DNA of 6,154 nucleotides. Origin: M3007 sp964589365. Lineage in GTDB: Bacteria > Bacteroidota > Bacteroidia > Chitinophagales > Saprospiraceae. This document shows, in pieces, positions 1 to 6,154 of the stretch. The stretch lies in the NCBI GenBank assembly GCA_964589365.1, contig CAZPTQ010000237.1, positions 1 to 6,154 of the forward strand. The letters are read 5' to 3'. The first letter of the stretch is position 1; each line of letters begins with the position of its first letter. The notes beneath the pieces are model-generated. The model was not told the DNA's origin, did not search any database, and worked only from the letters and a program-made list of their open reading frames with translations. The position numbers and the translations under genes were made by a program.

Positions 1-2
1 CC

Positions 3-1061
3 AAATATGCTTTTCCGGATTATGCGTATGCCAATCTCGAAAACCTGCCTACCCGTCAATTTGCGCGTGAAAACCCCATTGGATTTCTCAAACAATATCC
101 AGAAGGCCTTATCATAGACGAAGCACAATACGTCCCTGAATTATTTTCGTACATACAAGTTGAAGTGGACGAGCGTAGACGAAATGGGCGATATATATTG
201 ACCGGCTCACAGAATTTTCTGCTCATGGAGAAAATAACCCAGAGTCTTGCGGGCCGTGTGGCTGTTTTCAATCTGCTGCCGTTTTCAACCAAAGAACTTG
301 AAAACACTGAATTCCAACTCAAAAACCCTTTTGAGTATATTGTAAAAGGTTTTTATCCCCGTATTTATGACCAAAATACTCCGCTGGACATATTTTACCC
401 ATCCTACCTGCTCACTTATCTGGAGCGGGATGTACGCTTGTTGAAAAACATAGGTGATTTGGCAGCATTTGAGCGGTTTGTCAAGCTGTGTGCAGGGCAT
501 ATTGGTCAGATTTTTAATCAAACTTCCTTGTCCAACGACACGAACTTTTCTCAGCCCACCATCAAAAGTTGGCTTTCCGTTTTGGAAACCAGTTTCGTCG
601 CTTTCTTGCTGCCTCCTTATTTTCGGAATTTCAATAAAAGGCTGCTAAAAACGCCCAAACTCTATTTCTACGATACTGGTTTGGCTTGTTCCTTATTGGG
701 CATCCGTTCGGCATCTGAATTGGAAAATCACCCGATGCGTGGCCCTCTGTTTGAAAATTTCATTGTGGTAGAATTCATGAAGCAGTTTTTAAATCAAGGC
801 CAGCGCCCAAATTGCTTCTATTGGCGCGATAGTACGGGAAATGAAATAGATCTGATAATCGAGCACGCCAGCCGGATATTTCCAATGGAAATCAAATCCA
901 GCCAAACGCTCAAAAGCGAGTTTTTCAAAACCCTGGAATTCTTTCAAAAAATATCTGATACGCCATCGGAACAATCCTTTTTGGTTTATGCCGGCACAGA
1001 AAATCAAAACCGCCTGCACGGAAGTGCTCGAAGCTGGGACAATCTACCGGTTTTTGACTGA
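3..1061 (+). CDS. DUF4143-family AAA ATPase, 5'-truncated by window edge
   Basis: The reading frame is open from the first bases, so the gene starts before the window; the in-frame GTG at 165 lies inside the ATPase core and is not the start. 352 residues are visible. In visible numbering: a Walker B strand 'GLIIDEAQ' (35-42), a sensor-like 'ILTGSQN' (65-71), and 'SLAGRV' (81-86), typical of this family. A winged-helix-like region follows (about 177-206). The C-terminal DUF4143 domain has a PD-(D/E)XK-like residue set: E251 in 'GPLFEN', D283 in 'GNEIDLI', and E296-x-K298 in 'MEIKSS'. Family members are about 380-400 residues, so roughly 35-45 residues with the Walker A loop are missing upstream. 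The family is widespread in bacteria and archaea and often found in variable regions; its biological role is poorly defined, with nucleic-acid-linked activity only suspected. The C-terminus ends where the family normally ends. The gene looks more AT-rich than the large gene at 2494-5787. Family assignment is confident; function is unknown. Confidence 0.92.
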   Translation, partial: KYAFPDYAYANLENLPTRQFARENPIGFLKQYPEGLIIDEAQYVPELFSYIQVEVDERRRNGRYILTGSQNFLLMEKITQSLAGRVAVFNLLPFSTKELENTEFQLKNPFEYIVKGFYPRIYDQNTPLDIFYPSYLLTYLERDVRLLKNIGDLAAFERFVKLCAGHIGQIFNQTSLSNDTNFSQPTIKSWLSVLETSFVAFLLPPYFRNFNKRLLKTPKLYFYDTGLACSLLGIRSASELENHPMRGPLFENFIVVEFMKQFLNQGQRPNCFYWRDSTGNEIDLIIEHASRIFPMEIKSSQTLKSEFFKTLEFFQKISDTPSEQSFLVYAGTENQNRLHGSARSWDNLPVFD

Positions 1062-1309
1062 GGAAATGAGCGTGTTCAGTAAAGAGTGGGCAGGGTGGGG
1101 TGTTCGTATTCGGACGCTTTGGTGTGCGGAGGCGGACGTAGATGGCAAGATTGCCCGTGAATTTCTGGAGAACATTGCACTTGAATATTCCAATGTATGT
1201 AGTTTTACGCGCTTTTTTAATCGGTTGCCTTCGCTGTAAAGTTCATACGGCTTCTAAAAAGCAAAAAAATCTTCAAATTTAGCCGTTTTCTAAAATCACA
1301 CTCGTAACA
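1062..1309. other. Intergenic spacer, no supported gene
   Basis: This 248-base stretch separates the ATPase stop from the OmpA-like start. An open frame starting inside the ATPase gene (988) runs to 1239, but it is out of frame with the ATPase and its product resembles nothing I recognise. The last 80 bases are AT-rich, as expected for a promoter region, but I find no convincing match to the Bacteroidota TTG...TAnnTTTG promoter. No clear terminator hairpin follows the ATPase. Confidence 0.6.
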
Positions 1310-2419
1310 ATGCGGATTTTCTCAATCTTAATGCTGTTTGCATTTTTCGCCACAGCCGCCCTTCATGCACAAGATTACCCTTCTAACCCGGAGCCAGGAG
1401 CCTGTTATATTCGTTGCTCAATAGAGGAAGTAACTGAAAAAGAGAAAGTAGTGGTCACGCCCTCTTACATGCAATACAAAGTGGTGCCTGCGGTGTACAA
1501 AACAATCCAGGAGCAGGTGCTTGTGAAAGAGGCCTCCAAGAAATTCGAGTTTGTCCCTGCGGTATATCGCGAGGTAATTGACACCATCTTGGTAGAAGAA
1601 CCCATCAGCAAAATTTCGCTCATACCGGTGAAAACCGTTGATACCTTCGAATTATTTGAGATAGAACCTGCCTATTCCCGTTTTGAGTCACGCCCTCCAA
1701 TTGCTGGCTGCAAGTCCCCAATCCCGGGGGATTGCGACGTGATTTGTTATGTGGTACACGAGGCGGTCACCAAAGAAATCCCGGTCAAAAAAATCGTGAC
1801 CAGGCCCAGCTATGCGCGAGAGACTCAAAAAGGACGTTTCAAAACCATCAAACGGAAAGTAATCGAAAAGCCTGCTACTGTCCGGGAAATTGAAATCCCG
1901 GCAGAATACGTTACCGTTCAAAGAAGGGTGTTGGAGAAAGACGAAACGGTAGATTCTGTAGAAGTGGTCCCTGTGGTGCGCGAAGAAGTGTTTTTGGTGC
2001 GCGACAAAGTAAAAAGCAGCTCGGGCAACGAATATGAATGGCGGAAAATAGAATGCGAACTGCTGGATTTCAACGTTTTGCCCATTTATTATGGGTTCAA
2101 CAGCGAGCTCCTGGATGCAAAAGCAAGAGCAGTTGTAGACGAAAAACTGCTCGATTTGATGATAAAAAAACCTGAAATCCGGGTTGAGATCAATTCACAT
2201 ACAGATTCACGGGCTTCCGACGATTTTAACCTTGATTTGTCAGAACGCCGGGCAAAAGCCGTGGTAGACTACCTCGTGTCAAAAGGCATCAAACGCTCGC
2301 GCATGATTTACCACGGCTATGGCGAGACACAACTCGTCAACCATTGCAGCAACGGGGTGGATTGTCCCGAAGAACTGCATGCAAAAAACAGGCGCACGGA
2401 GTTCCGGGTACTGCCGTGA
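1310..2419 (+). CDS. Secreted OmpA-family protein with duplicated beta-rich N-terminal region
   Basis: The 369-residue protein starts with a Sec signal peptide (residues 1-21; hydrophobic core ILMLFAFFATAAL, likely cleavage after HAQ). There is no lipobox cysteine, so it should be a soluble or surface-associated periplasmic/outer-membrane protein. Residues about 28-248 are strand-rich, alternating 'VVPAVY', 'IPAEY' and 'VLVKEAS'-like segments, and consist of two related halves, each opening with a PGxCxxxC motif. The OmpA C-terminal domain spans about 257-369: 'SHTDSR' (296-301), 'LSERRAKAVVDYL' (310-322), 'HGYGE' (335-339) and 'NRRTEF' (360-365). D299 and R314 have the 15-residue spacing of the OmpA residues that bind diaminopimelate, so peptidoglycan binding is expected. 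Cysteines C346 and C352 may form a disulfide. The ATG is chosen because the signal peptide follows directly; no Shine-Dalgarno is present, which is normal in this phylum. It is transcribed toward the large Asp-box gene. Likely role, by inference: anchoring the envelope to the cell wall or a structural surface component. Confidence 0.93.
   Translation: MRIFSILMLFAFFATAALHAQDYPSNPEPGACYIRCSIEEVTEKEKVVVTPSYMQYKVVPAVYKTIQEQVLVKEASKKFEFVPAVYREVIDTILVEEPISKISLIPVKTVDTFELFEIEPAYSRFESRPPIAGCKSPIPGDCDVICYVVHEAVTKEIPVKKIVTRPSYARETQKGRFKTIKRKVIEKPATVREIEIPAEYVTVQRRVLEKDETVDSVEVVPVVREEVFLVRDKVKSSSGNEYEWRKIECELLDFNVLPIYYGFNSELLDAKARAVVDEKLLDLMIKKPEIRVEINSHTDSRASDDFNLDLSERRAKAVVDYLVSKGIKRSRMIYHGYGETQLVNHCSNGVDCPEELHAKNRRTEFRVLP
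1394..1696 (+). repeat. N-terminal repeat unit 1 of the OmpA-like protein (residues 29-129)
   Basis: Unit 1 opens with PGACYIRC (29-36) and continues through 'TPSY' (50-53), 'KTI' (64-66) and 'VPAVY' (82-86). Each of these has a counterpart in unit 2 at an offset of 110-115 residues. The repeat is visible at the protein level and is diverged, so it is an old duplication. Confidence 0.7.
1724..2053 (+). repeat. N-terminal repeat unit 2 of the OmpA-like protein (residues 139-248)
   Basis: Unit 2 opens with PGDCDVIC (139-146), then 'RPSY' (165-168), 'KTI' (178-180) and 'IPAEY' (196-200). C32/C36 of unit 1 match C142/C146. About five extra residues lie between the cysteine motif and PSY compared with unit 1. 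The unit is more basic (KKIVTR, KTIKRKVIEK) than unit 1, which is acidic (IEEVTEKEK), so the copies may have specialised. Confidence 0.7.
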
Positions 2420-2437
2420 TAAGGTTTGAAAACATGA

Positions 2438-2477
2438 GTCATCCCGATTTTTTAAGCCTGCAAAATTCCGGGATGAC
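2438..2477. terminator. Inverted repeat between convergent genes, likely bidirectional terminator
   Basis: Two perfect 9-base arms, GTCATCCCG (2438-2446) and CGGGATGAC (2469-2477), flank 22 bases. Inside them a T-rich run (2448-2453) can pair with an A run (2462-2465) after one bulge and one mismatch, extending the stem to about 14 pairs with a small loop. It sits 18 bases after the OmpA-like stop and 17 bases after the end of the opposing gene, exactly where a shared terminator is expected. No T-run follows the outer arms, so it is not a textbook intrinsic terminator. It could also be a copy of a dispersed palindromic repeat. Confidence 0.6.
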
Positions 2478-2493
2478 CCATATCTGCTTTCGC

Positions 2494-5400
2494 TTACCCC
2501 TTCCAATCAGGCCACCTGCCCGGAGTAGCGGGCGCGCCACTTTGCTCTAGTTCCCTTCCAATTGCTTCCATTTCGCGGGCAATCGCTTTGAGTTCCTCCA
2601 ACACCGGGCCGAGTTGCTTGGCGGCAATGCTGTAGTTTTCTTCATACGTCTGGGTGGGCGCACTGGTAGTGCTCCACATGCTGTATTCCAGCAATCCTAC
2701 GCGACCGTTAATGCCAGGTGCTGTTTCAAATTCGCGACGGGCAAGGGTAGGATCTCCGTTGAGTTGCAGCGAGACGGTGGTCAGCCGCTGCATGAGGTCG
2801 TAGGTTTTTTTCAGCAATCCCTGTGGCGGCGCGGGCATATCATGAAGCGCCGATTGGTAGTGATCTAAATTGACTTTCAGGTCGTTGCGGATATTGCTGG
2901 TAGCGCTGACAGCCTTGCGCAGGCGGGTCACTTTTTTACAAAACTCAAGGTAGGCTTGTTTGTCTGTCGCAGGCAAAGTGGCATTGTTCAAGGATTGCAC
3001 CCTGAATTGCACCTGCCCTGCAAGCTGGGTTAAAACACCATCCTCGTACTGTTGCAGCGTAACACTGTACTGACCAGGCAAGGCGAGGTGACCCTGGTCA
3101 GGACCCGTGAACAAGTTGTCGGCAGGCACAGTACGACGGTTGGTAACAGGTGCTGCGATGTTGTACCTGAAATCCCAGGAGAGGCGCTTCAGGCCCTTGG
3201 TGGCCTCGGTTTTGATGTGTCGCACCACGTCGCCGGAAGCATCGGTTACAGTGAACAGCAAGTAGGGTTCGGGTTGTTCATCTTCTTTGCGCAATGCCTC
3301 GATGTCGGGGTAATACACTGTTTCCTTTTTTTCAAACTTTGTTTTTTCATCCTCTTGGCGTTTGGCCTTGAGGGTTTTTACATCTTCCTTCAACCAATAT
3401 GTGAACACGGCCCCCACGGGCGGGTTTGGCGCAGCGTAATAACTGCTGCCAAGATGCCCTTTGTCGCGCAGACCCAAAGGTTTGTTTGGGATGAACAGCC
3501 AGGAATCCTTGATTGGGAGTATGTTGGCCGTTTTTTCAAATACCTCGGTATTGAGATTGCGCAGTGGGGAGTAATCGTCGAGGACATAAAAACCGCGCCC
3601 GAAAGTGCCCAGTACGAGGTCGTTTTCGCGCCGTTGGATCTCGATGTCGCGCACAGCAATGGTGGGCAAACCAGCTTTGAGCGGCACCCAGTTTTCACCG
3701 CCATCTGGGCTGAAAAACACACCAAACTCGGTGCCGCAGAACAGCAGATTGCGATCCATGTGGTCTTCAGCAATGGTATAGACACTGCCGCGCTCAGGCA
3801 GGGTTGCGGCGATTGACTTCCAGGTTTTGCCGCCATCGGTAGTTTTTAGCAAATAGGGTTTGAAATCTCCGTAACGGTGGTGGTTGAAGCATGCGTAGGC
3901 GCTGTTTTTGTCGAACTGTGAGGCTATGACCTGGTGCACATAGGAGCGCTCCGGCACGCCAGGCAAATTGTCCATTTTATCCCAAGTTGTGCCGCCATTT
4001 CGGGTCACCCAGAGCAGGCCGTCGTCGGTACCTACCCAAAGCATTTCGGCGTCGAGGCTGCTTTCAGCAATGCTTGTAGTTTGCCCATAAATGTCTGTGG
4101 AGCCATTTTTGGCTAGAGCGTCCACGCTCCAAACCTTGCCCATGATCTCGAATTTGTTGCGATCCACGCCTCTGGAGAGATCCGGACTGATGGTACGCCA
4201 GGAGCTGCCGCGGTCGTCTGTCCGAAACACTTTGTTGGCGCCGAGGTAGAGCCGAGTCGGTGCATGGCTGGAGATGCTGAGCGGGGCGTCCCAGTTCCAG
4301 CGCAGGGCGGGTTCATTTTCGCCGGACAGAGGCTGGATGGGCAGGTACTCGCCGCTTTTTCGGTCGAAGCGAACGAGACCGCCATATTGGCTTTGAGCGT
4401 AGATAAGGTCGGGGTTGGTAGGATCCACCTGAGATTCGAAGCCGTCGCCGGTGCTGGTGACGTAACAGTCGGAATTGGGGATGCCATTGGCGCTGGTGTT
4501 TCGGCTGGGTACGCCAAGGCTTAGGTTGTCTTGGGTGCCGCCGTGCACATGGTAGAAGGGTAGGGCGTTGTCGGTGGATACTTTATAGAATTGGGTGACC
4601 GGGAGGTTGTGTTTGAACTCCCAGGTTTTTGTGAAATCCCAGGTTTCGTAAATGCCACCGTCGCAGCCCACACGCAGGTGGTCTGTATTATCGGGATCAA
4701 TCCAAATACAGTGGTTGTCAATGTGTTTGTTCAGTTCGCTGAGGTTGCGTACTGTTTTGCCGCCGTCGTCGCTCACCTTATAATACGTATCGGTGATAAA
4801 AATGCGGTCGGGGTTTTTCGGGTCGCAGTTGAGTTCCTGATAATAATTGCCGCTGGTATAAGTGTCGCTCATTTTTGTCCAGCTGGCGCCGCGGTCGGTG
4901 GAACGGTAGATGCCCCCTTTTTTCTCCCCGGCTTCCACTACCGCATAGACATAGTCGGGATTTACCGGGGACACATCAATTCCGATGCGGCCCACTTCGC
5001 CTGTGGGCAGACCGCCTTCAAGTTTTTTCCAGGTGGTGCCTCCGTCAGCAGATTTGAAAAGCGCCGATTCCGGCCCGCCGCCAATGTAAGTAAACACCTT
5101 GCGCTGGCGCTGATGGAAGGCTGCGTACAGCACTTTTGAGTCGCGCGGGTCCATGATAAGGTTGTTGCATCCGGTAAAGTCGCTGACGGATTTGACACAG
5201 ACCCAACTTTCCCCACCGTCGTTGGATTTATACACGCCGCGCTCGCCACCATCGCTCCAAACCGGGCCATAGGCTGCCACATAAACAGTGTTGGGATTGC
5301 TGCGGTCCACCACGATGTTGGCGATGTGCTCAGCGTTTTTCAAGCCCATGTTTTTCCAGGTCTTGCCGCCGTTTTCACTTTTGTAAACACCGTCGCCGTA

Positions 5401-5787
5401 GGCAACTGAGCGCTGGTTGTTGTTTTCGCCAGTGCCCACCCACACGATGTTTTGGTTGCTCGGGTCGAGTGCCACGCAACCGATGGAGTAGGAACCTTGA
5501 GCATCGAAGATGGGAGTGTAGGTGGTGCCCGCGTTGACCGTTTTCCAGACGCCGCCGGATGCCACGGCCACATAATACTCCGCTTGGTTTTTGGGATTGA
5601 CAGCCAAATCGCTGATGCGGCCGGAAGTGACCGCAGGGCCGAGGCTGCGGAAGCTCAGGCCGTTGTAGGTAGCAGGATTTAGCAGGGCAGGTTTTTCGGC
5701 TTTTTTATCCTTTGGTTCGTCCTTTTTTTGGGAAAAAAGGGGTGATAGGGTCATAAAAAAGCAAACTAAAAGGAAAAGTTGGCGCAT
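2494..5787 (-). CDS. Large exported sortilin/VPS10-like Asp-box (BNR) propeller protein
   Basis: I start this at the ATG at 5787, because residues 1-20 (MRQLFLLVCF...SPLFSQ) form a proper signal peptide; an in-frame ATG at 5853 would add 22 residues in front and spoil it. The product is 1097 residues. After a Lys-rich linker (21-33), about 40-740 forms a predicted pair of beta-propellers with Asp-boxes (S/T-x-D/N-x-G-x-S/T-W) at 137-144, 188-195, 246-253, 296-303, 339-346 (W replaced by V), 523-530, 595-602, 649-656 and 693-700, plus a degenerate one at 83-90. Such proteins are often named 'glycosyl hydrolase' or 'VPS10 domain protein', but no enzymatic activity can be read here. A charged KE-rich segment (about 800-838) leads into an Ig-like, FlgD-type domain (about 840-930: 'YLLFTVTDASGDVVRHI', 'LSWDFRYN', 'LPGQYSV'). 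A helical region fills about 940-1082, and the protein ends in WPDWKG. I see no type IX secretion C-terminal domain or lipobox. Likely periplasmic or surface-located; function unknown. Confidence 0.93.
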   Translation of the reverse strand: MRQLFLLVCFFMTLSPLFSQKKDEPKDKKAEKPALLNPATYNGLSFRSLGPAVTSGRISDLAVNPKNQAEYYVAVASGGVWKTVNAGTTYTPIFDAQGSYSIGCVALDPSNQNIVWVGTGENNNQRSVAYGDGVYKSENGGKTWKNMGLKNAEHIANIVVDRSNPNTVYVAAYGPVWSDGGERGVYKSNDGGESWVCVKSVSDFTGCNNLIMDPRDSKVLYAAFHQRQRKVFTYIGGGPESALFKSADGGTTWKKLEGGLPTGEVGRIGIDVSPVNPDYVYAVVEAGEKKGGIYRSTDRGASWTKMSDTYTSGNYYQELNCDPKNPDRIFITDTYYKVSDDGGKTVRNLSELNKHIDNHCIWIDPDNTDHLRVGCDGGIYETWDFTKTWEFKHNLPVTQFYKVSTDNALPFYHVHGGTQDNLSLGVPSRNTSANGIPNSDCYVTSTGDGFESQVDPTNPDLIYAQSQYGGLVRFDRKSGEYLPIQPLSGENEPALRWNWDAPLSISSHAPTRLYLGANKVFRTDDRGSSWRTISPDLSRGVDRNKFEIMGKVWSVDALAKNGSTDIYGQTTSIAESSLDAEMLWVGTDDGLLWVTRNGGTTWDKMDNLPGVPERSYVHQVIASQFDKNSAYACFNHHRYGDFKPYLLKTTDGGKTWKSIAATLPERGSVYTIAEDHMDRNLLFCGTEFGVFFSPDGGENWVPLKAGLPTIAVRDIEIQRRENDLVLGTFGRGFYVLDDYSPLRNLNTEVFEKTANILPIKDSWLFIPNKPLGLRDKGHLGSSYYAAPNPPVGAVFTYWLKEDVKTLKAKRQEDEKTKFEKKETVYYPDIEALRKEDEQPEPYLLFTVTDASGDVVRHIKTEATKGLKRLSWDFRYNIAAPVTNRRTVPADNLFTGPDQGHLALPGQYSVTLQQYEDGVLTQLAGQVQFRVQSLNNATLPATDKQAYLEFCKKVTRLRKAVSATSNIRNDLKVNLDHYQSALHDMPAPPQGLLKKTYDLMQRLTTVSLQLNGDPTLARREFETAPGINGRVGLLEYSMWSTTSAPTQTYEENYSIAAKQLGPVLEELKAIAREMEAIGRELEQSGAPATPGRWPDWKG

Positions 5788-5887
5788 GGTTGTATCGTTT
5801 TGCTGTATAAAGTGCGGCAATGTTACGGAGTCCGGCGAAATCATGAGTTTCATAGATAAGAGAGAAAGTCGGGAAATCTACGAGGTA

Positions 5888-5929
5888 GGGGGCTGGGGGC
5901 ATGAGGGTTGGGGTTAGGGCGCTATAGGG
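5888..5929 (+). other. Candidate G-quadruplex-forming sequence
   Basis: Six runs of three to five G lie on the + strand: 5888-5892, 5895-5899, 5905-5907, 5910-5913, 5917-5919 and 5927-5929, separated by 2, 5, 2, 3 and 7 bases. This satisfies the usual G3+N1-7 rule. It is 100-142 bases upstream of the start of the large minus-strand gene, whose template strand carries the G-runs. Folding and any regulatory effect are inference. Confidence 0.55.
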
Positions 5930-5953
5930 CAATGTCATTGACTTAAGGGTTTT

Positions 5954-5973
5954 AGCCAGGTGGTGGCGACACC
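5954..5973 (+). repeat. Short direct repeat, copy 1
   Basis: AGCCAGGTGGTGGCGACACC matches copy 2 at 16 of 20 positions and starts 48 bases before it. Its last bases also begin an imperfect hairpin: ACACCG (5969-5974) against CGGGTGT (5988-5994), with one bulged G and a 13-base loop. Confidence 0.5.
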
Positions 5974-6001
5974 GTTTATAGAAAAATCGGGTGTATGAAC
6001 G

Positions 6002-6021
6002 AGCCACGTAGTGGCGGCCCC
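6002..6021 (+). repeat. Short direct repeat, copy 2, with perfect mini-hairpin
   Basis: AGCCACGTAGTGGCGGCCCC contains GCCAC-GTA-GTGGC (6003-6015), a perfect 5-pair stem with a three-base loop, followed by a run of seven C (6018-6024). Copy 1 retains only four of the five stem pairs. The look is that of a small dispersed palindromic element, but the window has only two copies. Confidence 0.5.
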
Positions 6022-6072
6022 CCCAGTGCAGACGCATATAAATTTGAAGATTAAATCTCCAAACACAGAATT

Positions 6073-6154
6073 TTATTTGATTGACGAATGGCGAGTACCT
6101 GATTGAAGATTGTTGAAGTAGGCGTTGCGCTCAAGTGTTGTGGCTTTTGCGAAA
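6073..6154 (-). CDS. Possible C-terminal end of a further minus-strand gene
   Basis: On the minus strand, a frame open to the window edge gives 26 codons reading FAKATTLERNAYFNNLQSGT... and ends at a TAA (6075-6073). A second minus frame is also open from the edge and ends a little further on, with '...KILCLEI' as its last residues, so which one (if either) is a real gene end cannot be settled here. I recognise no family. If real, the gene would lie upstream of and on the same strand as the large Asp-box gene, about 285 bases away, which is too far to imply one operon. Confidence 0.25.
   Translation of the reverse strand, partial: FAKATTLERNAYFNNLQSGTRHSSIK

Larger units (their letters stand above)
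5788..6072. other. Noncoding upstream region of the large Asp-box gene
   Basis: This 285-base stretch precedes the large minus-strand gene. It holds a G-run cluster (5888-5929) and two copies of a short repeat (5954-5973, 6002-6021). A 110-codon open frame on the minus strand (6037 to 5705) crosses it but overlaps the real signal-peptide coding region in another frame, and its product has no recognisable features, so I treat it as chance. The promoter of the large gene should lie here, but no clear consensus is visible and no Shine-Dalgarno precedes the ATG. Confidence 0.6.

Noticed and set aside
165..1061. GTG at 165 as the start of the ATPase gene
   Set aside because: The frame continues upstream to the window edge with clear family sequence, including the Walker B strand, so the GTG is an internal Val codon.
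988..1239. 83-codon + strand open frame after the ATPase
   Set aside because: It begins inside the ATPase gene in another frame, has no recognisable motif and no supporting start signal.
3052..3816. 254-codon + strand open frame opposite the large gene
   Set aside because: It lies wholly antisense to a confidently coding region with Asp-boxes; long antisense frames arise from that gene's codon usage.
5788..5853. Upstream ATG at 5853 as the start of the large minus-strand gene
   Set aside because: It adds 22 polar residues before an otherwise well-formed signal peptide that begins at the ATG at 5787.
5851..5858. TATCTATG on the minus strand as a Bacteroidota -7 element (TAnnTTTG)
   Set aside because: It matches all but one fixed base, but no TTG lies at the expected distance upstream, so I cannot support a promoter call.
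5705..6037. 110-codon minus-strand open frame
   Set aside because: It overlaps the start of the real gene in a different frame, crosses the repeats and G-runs, and has no domain or signal peptide.
1..6154. A new defence or mobile system
   Set aside because: I saw no transposase, integrase, toxin-antitoxin pair, CRISPR repeats or linked effector genes; the three main genes are not co-directional in one cluster.

Overview
The window looks like ordinary chromosomal DNA of a Bacteroidota bacterium. My best guess, from memory of related proteins and not from any search, is the Saprospiria (Lewinella/Haliscomenobacter-like). The reasons are an OmpA-family protein with a 'PGxCYxxC' N-terminal region, a very large secreted Asp-box (sortilin/VPS10-like) protein of a type common in that phylum, signal peptides ending in A/S-x-Q, and start codons with no Shine-Dalgarno sequence.

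Layout from left to right. (1) Positions 1-1061, + strand: the 3' part of a DUF4143-type AAA ATPase gene. Its N-terminus, with the Walker A loop, lies before the window. (2) 1062-1309: a 248-base spacer with no supported gene. (3) 1310-2419, + strand: a complete secreted protein with a duplicated beta-rich N-terminal region and a C-terminal OmpA peptidoglycan-binding domain. (4) 2438-2477: a strong inverted repeat between convergent genes, probably a bidirectional terminator. (5) 2494-5787, - strand: one 1097-residue exported protein filling more than half the window. It has about nine Asp-boxes in a predicted propeller pair, then an Ig-like domain and a helical tail. (6) 5788-6072: noncoding DNA upstream of that gene, holding a G-run cluster able to form a G-quadruplex and two copies of a short hairpin-like repeat. 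(7) 6073-6154, - strand: possibly the last codons of another gene that continues past the window.

The three main genes do not form an operon. The OmpA-like and Asp-box genes converge, and the ATPase is separated by a spacer and is more AT-rich in appearance. The two exported proteins both act outside the cytoplasm, but nothing in the sequence ties them to one pathway. I see no CRISPR array, tRNA, rRNA, insertion sequence or defence system. The points most worth a second look are the duplicated cysteine-marked N-terminus of the OmpA-like protein, the apparent loss of a catalytic Asp in the propeller protein, the G-quadruplex motif and the small intergenic repeats.
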